Below are positions 46,329 to 53,868 of a stretch of 57,731 nt of DNA, in pieces (the first letter of the stretch is position 1; each line of letters begins with the position of its first letter). Position numbers and translations under genes: made by a program. Under the pieces are notes generated by a model. It saw nothing but the letters and a program-made list of their open reading frames with translations. It did no database searches and was not told the DNA's origin. Origin of the DNA: Bacteroidales bacterium UBA5515 (GTDB lineage: Bacteria > Bacteroidota > Bacteroidia > Bacteroidales > P3); NCBI GenBank assembly GCA_002423895.1, contig DIOL01000025.1, forward strand, positions 22,489 through 80,219, given 5' to 3'.

Positions 46329-46493
46329 TAATGTTGCACCTTAATATTAGTAAGGTGCCATGTTACTATAAGTAAGGTCGCACGATACTCGCGTAAGGTG
46401 GCACCTTACTTATAGTATGGTGCCACCTTATGAAATTTATACTTGATTTAAATACGCCAAAACACTTTAAAAATAAAGCGAAACAAGGATTAG
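46329..46493 (+). repeat. 22-bp palindrome array, locus D (5 units) with tail
   Basis: Five 15-bp cores start at 46329, 46351, 46373, 46394 and 46416 (steps 22, 22, 21, 22). Forms include TAAGGT-GGC-ACCTTA and TATGGT-GCC-ACCTTA; units 1 to 3 have degenerate right or left arms. The arms match those of array C, but the centres are GC-rich. The tail (46431-46493) ends in AACAAGGATTAG (46482-46493). The left flank TTTTAAAAATTTTA precedes unit 1. The array lies between the HU-like gene and the cobalamin riboswitch. Confidence 0.9.
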
Positions 46494-46569
46494 CAAAATT
46501 TAGACAACAATTAAATTACGAATAAATTAAATTTTTCACCCAAAATAGCCTTTATATGAAAATTTATAG

Positions 46570-46577
46570 TAATTTTG
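46570..46577 (+). promoter_or_regulatory. -7 element before the cobalamin riboswitch
   Basis: TAATTTTG matches TAnnTTTG a few bases upstream of where the riboswitch begins. No clear -33 TTTG lies at the expected distance. Confidence 0.4.
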
Positions 46578-46581
46578 CCTC

Positions 46582-46745
46582 GTTATTGGTTCTTTTTGGA
46601 TTAAAAGGGAATTAGGTGTGAATCCTAAACAGTCCCGCTGCTGTAAGCTCCTTTAGATAAGCAAGCATTACTTCTTTTGCCACTGAATTTTTTATTGATT
46701 TGGGAAGGCAGAATGCTTGGGAGTAAGTCAGAAGACCTGCCAATA
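46582..46745 (+). promoter_or_regulatory. Cobalamin riboswitch
   Basis: The sequence carries the class-defining elements: GGGAATTAGGTGTGAATCC, CAGTCCCGCTGCTGTAAGC, GCCACTG, GGGAAGGC, and the B12 box AAGTCAGAAGACCTGCC (46725-46741). It should bind adenosylcobalamin or a related cobamide and repress btuB when the vitamin is plentiful. Beyond it, a short hairpin (ACTCT, CGAGGA, AAGAGT at about 46765-46782) holds the likely ribosome-binding bases in its loop. Confidence 0.95.
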
Positions 46746-46792
46746 GTGTTTATTAACTTTTATGTACTCTCGAGGAAAGAGTCTAAAAAATT

Positions 46793-48802
46793 ATGATTAG
46801 AACATTTTTATCAGGTTTATTACTATTTGTATTTTCGTTGCCAGTTGTTTCTTTGGCTCAACAAAAGGATTCCATTAAAAGCATTATGCTTAATGAGATC
46901 GAAATTATTGATTCCTTTGCAAAAGACTCTCTTTCCAAACAATCTTCTTCCTCTTTAGACTCAACAGTTATTAAGAAAATCCCTTTTGTTTCTGTTGGTG
47001 AAATGGCAAAATATATTGCTGGAGTAAATGTTAAGGATTATGGTGGTGTTGGTGGTTTAAAAACAATTTCTGTTAGAGGTTTGGGTTCAGGACACAGTGC
47101 TGTGGTTTATGATGGTATTAATGTTACAGATTTTCAAACAGGACAGGTTGATTTGGGCAAGTTTTCTTCTGGCAACATTAAAGCAATAAATCTTTTTAAT
47201 GGTCAATCCTTCTCAATGCTTCAAACTGCAAGGTCTTTAGCTTTTGCAAATGTGTTCTTAATTGAAACCCAAAAACCATTATTTGACAGCTTGCAAAAAA
47301 TAAAAGCATCAATTAAAACTTCTTATGGCTCTTTTAATTATGGTAATTTGGGTTTGAATCTTGCCTGTAAGGTAAATAATATATGGACTTCGTGGGTTGA
47401 TTTGGATATTCAAAACACAAAGGGAAATTATCCTTATTTGCTTCGTTACGGATATAGCGAAAATGACTCTACATCAAAGGAAATTAGAGAAAATTCTGAT
47501 TATTTTGGGTTTAGAGGTGAATGGAATGCTTTTGCAAGCTTTAATTCTAAAACTGATTTAAAACTTAAAGCCTATTATTTCTATTCTGAAAGAGGTTTAC
47601 CAATGAGTACAACTCTCTACTATTTGAATTCTTCACAAAGACTTTGGGATGAAAACTTCTTTTTGCAGAGTATATTCACTCATAATTTCAATAAACGACT
47701 TTCTTATCGCAATCATGCAAAAGCACTCTACTCTTTCTCCCATTTTCTTGACCCAAAAACTTTAAATATTTCAGGTTACCAAAGCGATAAATATTATCAA
47801 AGAGAATATTATCTGAATAATGTTGCCTCATATTTGCTAATGAAAGATTTGACTTTAGCTCTTAGCAACGATATATTTTTAAATAATCTAAATGCTCCTT
47901 CTTCTTTCTACTCAAAAGCAAACAGAACTTCTTCAATCACTGCTTTAAGTTTTTTATTTGATAATTCAAAACTTCTAATCAATGGTAATATTTTACATAA
48001 TTATGTTTTGGATTACGAAGATAAGGAAAAGACTCAAAAAACAAAAAGTCACTTCTCTCCTTTTCTTTCAATAGGTTACACATGGAAAGGATGCTTTACC
48101 TTTAGTGCATTTTATAAGGATGTATTTCGCATGCCTTCCTTCAACGATTTATATTTTAACAGGGTAAGCTTTTCTTCCCTTGAACAAGAAAAAGCTAAGC
48201 AATGGAATATTCATACAGAGTTCTCCAAAAATTTTGGTTCTTACAAATCAAGTTTTATTACTATTTCTGTGGATGCCTATTATAATAATGTAGAAGATAA
48301 AATTATTGCTGTTCCTCAACGAAATTTATTTGTTTGGTCAATCATAAATTATGGTAGAGTTGAAATAAAAGGATTGGATATTCAATCTTCTTTCAGAACT
48401 TACCTTCCTTTTTCTTTGGATTTGAATATTAGAGCAACCTATTCTTATCAAAAAGCTACTGATGTTTCAGATTCAAAAGCACTAACCTTTAATCATCAAA
48501 TTCCTTATACTCCTGTTCACTCTGGTTCTTTGTTTTTGAACATAACACATCCTTTTATGGACCTTGCATACACTGTTAATTTTGTTGGTAAGCGCTATGC
48601 ACTTGCTGAAAACATTGATAGAAATATGCTAAAGTCATATCAAGATCACTCAATAACACTTTCTAAGGATTTCTTTTTGAAAAAAAATAAGATAAATATA
48701 GGCCTATCATGTCTTAATTTGTTTGGAGTGCAATATGAGGTAGTTCGCAACTATCCTATGCCCCAACGACAATTTCGTATTAATTTAAAAATGGATTTAT
48801 AA
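46793..48802 (+). CDS. btuB: TonB-dependent cobalamin receptor BtuB
   Basis: 669 residues with a signal peptide (about 1-22). A plug domain (SVRGLGSGHSAVVYDGINVTD) is followed by a 22-strand-type barrel ending in FRINLKMDL. No N-terminal SusC-type carboxypeptidase-like domain is present, as expected of BtuB. The riboswitch just upstream and the BtuG-like gene downstream identify the substrate as cobalamin. The TonB-ExbBD and BtuCDF partners are not in the window. Confidence 0.93.
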   Translation: MIRTFLSGLLLFVFSLPVVSLAQQKDSIKSIMLNEIEIIDSFAKDSLSKQSSSSLDSTVIKKIPFVSVGEMAKYIAGVNVKDYGGVGGLKTISVRGLGSGHSAVVYDGINVTDFQTGQVDLGKFSSGNIKAINLFNGQSFSMLQTARSLAFANVFLIETQKPLFDSLQKIKASIKTSYGSFNYGNLGLNLACKVNNIWTSWVDLDIQNTKGNYPYLLRYGYSENDSTSKEIRENSDYFGFRGEWNAFASFNSKTDLKLKAYYFYSERGLPMSTTLYYLNSSQRLWDENFFLQSIFTHNFNKRLSYRNHAKALYSFSHFLDPKTLNISGYQSDKYYQREYYLNNVASYLLMKDLTLALSNDIFLNNLNAPSSFYSKANRTSSITALSFLFDNSKLLINGNILHNYVLDYEDKEKTQKTKSHFSPFLSIGYTWKGCFTFSAFYKDVFRMPSFNDLYFNRVSFSSLEQEKAKQWNIHTEFSKNFGSYKSSFITISVDAYYNNVEDKIIAVPQRNLFVWSIINYGRVEIKGLDIQSSFRTYLPFSLDLNIRATYSYQKATDVSDSKALTFNHQIPYTPVHSGSLFLNITHPFMDLAYTVNFVGKRYALAENIDRNMLKSYQDHSITLSKDFFLKKNKINIGLSCLNLFGVQYEVVRNYPMPQRQFRINLKMDL

Positions 48803-49917
48803 TGAAAAAAACAAAATGGATTTTAGCTTTAATCATTTTAGGATTAAGCTTTGGTTTCACTTCCTGCAAGGATGAGAACGATAATAATAATGACAATCCT
48901 TCAACAACTCAAAACCTTCCTAACGGAATCTTTGTTCTTTGTGAAGGAAATGACGGAATGAATAATTCTTCCTTACTTCACTACAATTTACTAAATAATG
49001 AAGTTGTAGATATCTTTGATAAAATAAACAATCAAGGCTTGGGAGATGTGGGAAATGATATGGAATTGGTTGGAGATAAACTTTTCATTTCTGTAAAAGG
49101 CTCTGCAAGTGTTAATGTTTTGAATAGCAAAACTGGAAAGCTAATTAAAAGAATTCCAATTGTTGATGAAAATGGAGCAAACAGAAAACCTTCACGCTTG
49201 ACTCAAAGTTCCTCAATGGTATATTTATGTACAGTTGATGGATATGTTCTTGAAATTAACCCACAATCTCTTTCTGTTGGAAGAAAAGTTAAGGTTGGTC
49301 GTAATCCAGAAGATATTTGCTATTTAAACGGAAATCTTTATGTTACTAATTCAGGAGGTTTGGATTGGAACACTCCTGTTGGCTACGATAGAACAGTTTC
49401 TGTTGTAGATGCTCAATCAATGACCGAAACCAAGAAAATTGATGTTGGGTTAAATCCTGCTTTCATTAAACCAATTGCTAATAATCGTATTGGTTTAATT
49501 GTTAGAGGAAACTATAGTGATGTTCCAAATTCATTTGTTACAATTAACACAACAAATAATGAAGTTGAATCCACAAATATTGTTGCAATGAGTAATTTTG
49601 ATGTTATTGGAAACAACATTATTTATGTAAATTACGATTACATTGCAATGCAAGCAAGTATTAAAACATATAATTACACAACAAAAACTTCTTCTGACTT
49701 TATTACAACTCCAAATGTTCTTTCTCAAATCATTAGCCCTTATGGAGTAAATGTTGATAATATTTATAATGAAGTTTATTTGACAGATGCAACATCATTT
49801 GCTTCAAGCGGAAAGGTATTTGTATTTGATATTAATGGTAATTTTAAATATTCTTTCACAACAAGCAATATCCCTTCAATTGTAATAAGGGTAGAATTCA
49901 GCCAAATAATTTATTAA
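48802..49917 (+). CDS. btuG: BtuG-like cobalamin-binding surface lipoprotein
   Basis: 371 residues with a lipobox GFTSC and a Cys followed by Lys-Asp-Glu, fitting the export signal that places Bacteroidota lipoproteins on the cell surface. The rest is a seven-bladed YncE-type beta-propeller (LEINPQSLSVGRKVKVGRNP, SVVDAQSMTETKKIDVGLNP). BtuG in Bacteroides sits on top of BtuB and hands over cobalamin. The overlap of its ATG with the btuB stop codon confirms the pair. Confidence 0.88.
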   Translation: MKKTKWILALIILGLSFGFTSCKDENDNNNDNPSTTQNLPNGIFVLCEGNDGMNNSSLLHYNLLNNEVVDIFDKINNQGLGDVGNDMELVGDKLFISVKGSASVNVLNSKTGKLIKRIPIVDENGANRKPSRLTQSSSMVYLCTVDGYVLEINPQSLSVGRKVKVGRNPEDICYLNGNLYVTNSGGLDWNTPVGYDRTVSVVDAQSMTETKKIDVGLNPAFIKPIANNRIGLIVRGNYSDVPNSFVTINTTNNEVESTNIVAMSNFDVIGNNIIYVNYDYIAMQASIKTYNYTTKTSSDFITTPNVLSQIISPYGVNVDNIYNEVYLTDATSFASSGKVFVFDINGNFKYSFTTSNIPSIVIRVEFSQIIY

Positions 49918-49926
49918 AATAAAGAG

Positions 49927-50001
49927 TAATTTGATTATTACTTTAAATATTTTTGCATACTTTTGCAATAATCATTTAAAGTAATAATCAAATTATTTTT
50001 T
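49927..50001 (+). terminator. Large stem-loop terminator of btuBG carrying the next promoter in its loop
   Basis: A perfect 22-bp inverted repeat (49927-49948 with 49974-49995) is followed by a run of T directly before the NSS start codon at 50003. The 25-base loop holds TACTTTTG (49958-49965), a -7 element. Transcripts arriving from btuG contain both arms and can terminate. Transcripts starting near 49971 carry only the right arm and escape termination. Confidence 0.75.
49958..49965 (+). promoter_or_regulatory. -7 element (TACTTTTG) of the NSS symporter gene
   Basis: It lies in the loop of the btuBG terminator. A TTTG in the left arm (49930-49933) is 24 bases away, farther than usual, so this promoter is plausible but not certain. 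Confidence 0.5.
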
Positions 50002-50002
50002 T

Positions 50003-51346
50003 ATGGAAAACAAAGTTACTTTTGGCTCAAAATTTGGCACTCTTGCTGTAGTTGGTGGTTCAGTAATTGGACTTGGGAATATTTGGCGATTCCCTTATTT
50101 AGCAGGAAATAATGGAGGCTCAGCTTTTATTATTGTTTACGTTCTCTGTAGCTTATCTATTGCCATTCCAATCATGATTAGTGAATTTGTAATTGGCCGT
50201 TCAACAGGCAAAAATGCTTATAGAGCTTTCAAAGAGATTTCTAAAAAGAAGTTTTGGGGTTTTGTTGGATTGGCAGGAATTATTACTGTTTTCTTTATTT
50301 ATGGTTTTTATTCAGTAGTTGCTGGTTGGGCAATTTCTTTTATTCAAACCTCGCTTACAAGTGGGTTTGCAGGAAAATCGCCTGAACTAATACATAGCAA
50401 TTTTATTAACTATATTAATTCAGGATGGAAACCTACTCTTGCAGCTGGTGTATTTATCATTCTAACAGCTGCAATTGTTATTGGAGGAATCCAAAAAGGC
50501 ATTGAAAGAGTTAATAAAATTCTTATGCCTATGCTTTTCTTAATTATAATTCTTCTTTTCATCTACTCAACTTCTCTAACAGGATTCTCAAATGCAATGG
50601 ATTTCCTTCTTAAACCTGACTTTAGTAAATTGGGATTTAAAGCTGTTCTTGCCGCAATAGGACAATCGTTCTTTTCTATGAGTTTGGGAATGGGTTGTAT
50701 GATTACTTATGGAGCTTATATTAAACAAAAGGCTTCTCTTACTGGTATTGCCTTAACAATTGGACTTGCTGACTTATCTGTTGCTCTTTTAGCTGGATTT
50801 GCAATCTTCCCTGGAGTATTTACTTTTGGAATTGAACCAACCTCTGGTCCTACTCTAATTTTTGAAACTCTTCCTTTAGTTTTTTCTATGATGCCTTTTG
50901 GTAATATATTTGCAATATTCTTTTTCTTCTTAGTTTTTATTGCTGCCATAACTTCTTCTGTTTCCATGTTGGAACCTATTTGTTTGTTTGCTATTCAAGA
51001 GTTTAAATTTTCAAGAATTAAATCAACAATAATTATTTCATCTATAGTTTTTATTTTAGCTGTTCTTTGCGCATATTCACAAGTTGATGGTTCTTCAATT
51101 AGATTATTTGGTAAAAATCTTTTCGATGCATTAAATGATATTACTGATAAATTCCTAATGCCAATTGGAGCTTTACTAATAATTATATTTGTTGGCTGGT
51201 TTGCTAACAAAGAATTAGTAAGAAATCAATTTACTAATAATGGAACAATATTAAACAAAGGATATAAGCTATATATTAATGTAGTAAGATTCTTTGTTCC
51301 TTTAGTTCTTTCATTATTTATACTTAATTTGATGGGCTTACTCTAA
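50003..51346 (+). CDS. NSS-family sodium-dependent amino-acid symporter
   Basis: 447 residues with 11 or 12 transmembrane helices. The NSS signature near the N-terminus reads VIGLGNIWRFPYLAGNNGG (about 17-35), the unwound TM1 sodium and substrate site. Bacterial members (LeuT-like, TnaT) carry amino acids such as leucine, tryptophan or others with Na+. A substrate cannot be assigned; its position near lysine fermentation genes is suggestive, not proof. Confidence 0.92.
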   Translation: MENKVTFGSKFGTLAVVGGSVIGLGNIWRFPYLAGNNGGSAFIIVYVLCSLSIAIPIMISEFVIGRSTGKNAYRAFKEISKKKFWGFVGLAGIITVFFIYGFYSVVAGWAISFIQTSLTSGFAGKSPELIHSNFINYINSGWKPTLAAGVFIILTAAIVIGGIQKGIERVNKILMPMLFLIIILLFIYSTSLTGFSNAMDFLLKPDFSKLGFKAVLAAIGQSFFSMSLGMGCMITYGAYIKQKASLTGIALTIGLADLSVALLAGFAIFPGVFTFGIEPTSGPTLIFETLPLVFSMMPFGNIFAIFFFFLVFIAAITSSVSMLEPICLFAIQEFKFSRIKSTIIISSIVFILAVLCAYSQVDGSSIRLFGKNLFDALNDITDKFLMPIGALLIIIFVGWFANKELVRNQFTNNGTILNKGYKLYINVVRFFVPLVLSLFILNLMGLL

Positions 51347-51409
51347 TATTAACATTTCAATGTTAGTAAATAATTCATCAATCTATTGATTTAGGGTGAT
51401 TTTTGAATA

Positions 51410-51417
51410 TATATTTG
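51410..51417 (+). promoter_or_regulatory. -7 element (TATATTTG) of the OMP gene at 51502
   Basis: TATATTTG matches TAnnTTTG. A weak -33 (ATTG at 51385-51388) lies 21 bases upstream. The leader to the ATG at 51502 is about 80 bases. Confidence 0.45.
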
Positions 51418-51501
51418 CAACATATTTCCCTTTTACGAGTAAAATATAAAAGATAAAAAATTAAATTTAACAACACGTTTATTAATTAAAAACAAAACAT
51501 C

Positions 51502-52164
51502 ATGAAAAAGAATTTAATTATTTTAGTTGCTGTTTTATTAACATCAACTTTCGCATTTGCACAAAGTGGCAATATGTTTGTAACTGGACATCTTGGATTT
51601 AACACTAATTCAAGCACCAATTCAATTGGTTCTACAAGTGTTGATGTTCCTGGTGGAAATAGTTTTGACATTATGGCTGAATTCCACTACAAGATTACTA
51701 AAAATATTGCAGTTGGTCTTGGATTAGATTACGAAAGCTCTACTTCATACGTTAATACAACTCCTAATGGAACAGATTATTTTGATTCTGAATCAATGTT
51801 CTCAATTGTTCCTTCTGTAATTTATGGAATAAAAATCACTGATAATTTCAAATATATTCCAAGGTTATATGTTGCAATTGGATTTGGAAGTAGAGATGAA
51901 GAACAACCTGACCTTCCTTTAAATCCTAACACTATTGAAACATTTACAACTGACTTATCAAGTTTTTCTATTGGAGTTAAACCTCTAAGTTTTGAATATG
52001 GAATTAATGATAGATTCGCAATAACAATGAGCTTTGGAGATTTATACTACAGAACTTATACTGAAAAAGCTACAATAGCAAATACTGAAGTTAAATCTAC
52101 TGACAAGAGTTTCAATTTAAATGCTAACTATGGTGCATCATTTGGAATTCGTATTTATTTATAA
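51502..52164 (+). CDS. Small outer-membrane beta-barrel protein
   Basis: 220 residues with a signal peptide (1-20, ending FAFAQ). Strand-like repeats (MFVTGHLGFNTNS, ITKNIAVGLGLDYES, YIPRLYVAIGFGSRD) end in GASFGIRIYL. It fits the porin-like OMP family with about eight strands. No substrate or partner is indicated. It has its own promoter and an excellent terminator. Confidence 0.82.
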   Translation: MKKNLIILVAVLLTSTFAFAQSGNMFVTGHLGFNTNSSTNSIGSTSVDVPGGNSFDIMAEFHYKITKNIAVGLGLDYESSTSYVNTTPNGTDYFDSESMFSIVPSVIYGIKITDNFKYIPRLYVAIGFGSRDEEQPDLPLNPNTIETFTTDLSSFSIGVKPLSFEYGINDRFAITMSFGDLYYRTYTEKATIANTEVKSTDKSFNLNANYGASFGIRIYL

Positions 52165-52185
52165 TTAAATAAATATTAACTCTCT

Positions 52186-52219
52186 AAAAGAGTAAGCCAA
52201 AAGGCTTACTCTTTTTTTT
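52186..52219 (+). terminator. Intrinsic terminator of the small OMP gene
   Basis: AAAAGAGTAAGCC (52186-52198) pairs perfectly with GGCTTACTCTTTT (52203-52215), with a four-base loop and a continuing T-run. It lies 22 bases after the stop codon. Confidence 0.93.
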
Positions 52220-52283
52220 GTCTTCTAAATTTGAATAGTTAAATAATTGTTATTGTAAAATTTCCAATATTTTTATTGAGAAT

Positions 52284-52315
52284 TTTGTTTATTAAGTGTT
52301 AATTATCTAATTTTG
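52284..52315 (+). promoter_or_regulatory. Promoter of the lysine fermentation locus (kdd)
   Basis: TTTG (52284-52287), 20 bases, TAATTTTG (52308-52315). The start should be near 52322, leaving a leader of about 120 bases before the ATG at 52442. The leader has two small hairpins (GCCTT/AAGGC at 52329-52343; CAAGG/CCTTG at 52379-52403). Confidence 0.65.
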
Positions 52316-52441
52316 CAGATTGAATTAAGCCTTTTATTAAGGCATTAAAAGATTAAAGTATAGTAATAAAAGCATTCTCAAGGATTAAAGGAGTTCTGCC
52401 TTGAAACAAATGCAAAAATAGTGAACTCGATATATAAATAT

Positions 52442-53482
52442 ATGAAAAAAGGATGTAAATACGGTACTCACCGTGTATTGGAACCAAAAGGTGTATTGCC
52501 TCAACCAGCTAACAAAATTGATAACAATATGGATGAAATCTACGACAATGAAATCCTTATTGATGTTCAAACTCTAAATGTTGACAGTGCTTCTTTCACT
52601 CAAATTGAAGAACAAGCAGGTGGCGACAAAGCTAAAATTGCTGAAATAATGATGGGTATTGTTGCAAAACAAGGAAAACATAGAAACCCTGTAACTGGTT
52701 CTGGTGGTATGTTACTTGGAACAGTTGAAAAAATTGGTGATGCACTTATCGGAAAAACAGATCTTAAAGTTGGTGATAAAATTGCTACATTAGTTTCTCT
52801 TTCTCTTACTCCTTTACGTATTGATAAAATTAAAGATATCCGTCCAGATATCGACCAAGTTGATATTGATGGTAAAGCTATTTTATTTGAAAGTGGAATT
52901 TATGCAAAAATTCCTGCTGACCTTCCTGAAACATTAGCTCTATCTGCATTAGACGTTGCTGGAGCTCCTGCTCAAACTGCAAAATTAGTTAAACCTGGTG
53001 ATACAGTTTTAATTATTGGTGCTGGTGGTAAATCTGGTATGCTTTGCTGCTACGAAGCTAAAAAACGTGCTGGAGTAACTGGAAAAGTTATTGGACTTTG
53101 CCATAGCCAAAGATCAACAGAAAGATTACAAAAATTAGGTTTTTGTGATTATGTTTTCTCTGCTGATGCAACTCAACCAGTTCCTGTAATGCAAAAAATT
53201 CAAGAACTAACAAATGGTGAAATGGCTGATATTACAATTAACAACGTAAATATCAATGATACAGAAATGACTTCTATACTTTGTACAAAAGATACTGGAT
53301 TAGTTTATTTCTTCTCTATGGCTACAAGCTTTACAAAAGCTGCTTTAGGAGCTGAAGGAGTTGGTTCTGATGTTACAATGATTGTTGGAAATGGTTATAC
53401 TAAAGGACACGCTGAAATAACTCTTCAACTTCTTCGTGAATCTAAAGAACTTAGAGATATCTTTACTGAGCTTTACGCTTAA
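52442..53482 (+). CDS. kdd: L-erythro-3,5-diaminohexanoate dehydrogenase
   Basis: Oxidises 3,5-diaminohexanoate to 5-amino-3-oxohexanoate with NAD+, a step of lysine fermentation. I start at the ATG at 52442 (MKKGCKYGTHRVLEPKGVLP), the usual start of Kdd; the ATG at 52421 lies seven codons upstream without support. The Rossmann motif is VLIIGAGGKSGMLCCYEAKKR. It is 346 residues long. A stem-loop with six T (53501-53536) lies directly downstream, so kdd can be transcribed alone. Confidence 0.95.
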   Translation: MKKGCKYGTHRVLEPKGVLPQPANKIDNNMDEIYDNEILIDVQTLNVDSASFTQIEEQAGGDKAKIAEIMMGIVAKQGKHRNPVTGSGGMLLGTVEKIGDALIGKTDLKVGDKIATLVSLSLTPLRIDKIKDIRPDIDQVDIDGKAILFESGIYAKIPADLPETLALSALDVAGAPAQTAKLVKPGDTVLIIGAGGKSGMLCCYEAKKRAGVTGKVIGLCHSQRSTERLQKLGFCDYVFSADATQPVPVMQKIQELTNGEMADITINNVNINDTEMTSILCTKDTGLVYFFSMATSFTKAALGAEGVGSDVTMIVGNGYTKGHAEITLQLLRESKELRDIFTELYA

Positions 53483-53500
53483 TAAATAAATTTAAGATAT

Positions 53501-53536
53501 AAAACTGTGAGTAGAGTATTCTGCTTACAGTTTTTT
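53501..53536 (+). terminator. Intrinsic terminator inside the lysine locus, after kdd
   Basis: AAAACTGTGAGTAG (53501-53514) pairs with CTGCTTACAGTTTT (53521-53534) with two G-T wobbles and a six-base loop, then T continues. It suggests that kdd is made in excess over the genes behind it, which would depend on read-through. Confidence 0.8.
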
Positions 53537-53555
53537 ATTATAACATAAAATCGTT

Positions 53556-53855
53556 ATGAATATTAGTGTTTGTGGAATAGATTGCGACATAGCTTGTGTT
53601 GAATGTAATAAATATATAGATTCACCATGCAAAGGTTGCAATGAAGAAAAAGGAAGAATATACTGGACTAAGTATTTAGGATTAGATGTTTGTCCAATAT
53701 ATAATTGTTGTGTTAATGAAAAACAATTAGAAAATTGTGGTAAATGCGATAAACTTCCATGTGATAAATTCTTTTCTACAAAAGACCCATCTATTTCTGA
53801 TGAGTTATTCAAACAAAAAATTCAAGAACGAGTAGATTTACTAATGACTTTATAA
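53556..53855 (+). CDS. DUF3795-like Cys-rich protein
   Basis: 99 residues with many cysteines: CGIDCDIACVECNKYIDSPC near the start, KGCNEE, CPIYNCCVNE and CGKCDKLPCDKF later. This matches the DUF3795 family, small proteins with conserved Cys pairs that may bind a metal or cluster. The function is unknown. It sits between kdd and kamA, 13 bases before kamA, an unusual position for the family in my experience. Confidence 0.85.
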   Translation: MNISVCGIDCDIACVECNKYIDSPCKGCNEEKGRIYWTKYLGLDVCPIYNCCVNEKQLENCGKCDKLPCDKFFSTKDPSISDELFKQKIQERVDLLMTL

Positions 53856-53868
53856 AACAATTATATTT

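Noticed and set aside
515..46430. Reading the 22-bp arrays as CRISPR
   Set aside because: Units are 15-bp palindromes with only 6-7 base spacers, far shorter than CRISPR repeats and spacers, and no cas genes are in the window.
53556..53855. Regarding the DUF3795 frame as a shadow of a longer minus-strand frame here
   Set aside because: The plus-strand frame has a regular cysteine pattern and correct spacing to kamA; the minus-strand frame has neither.
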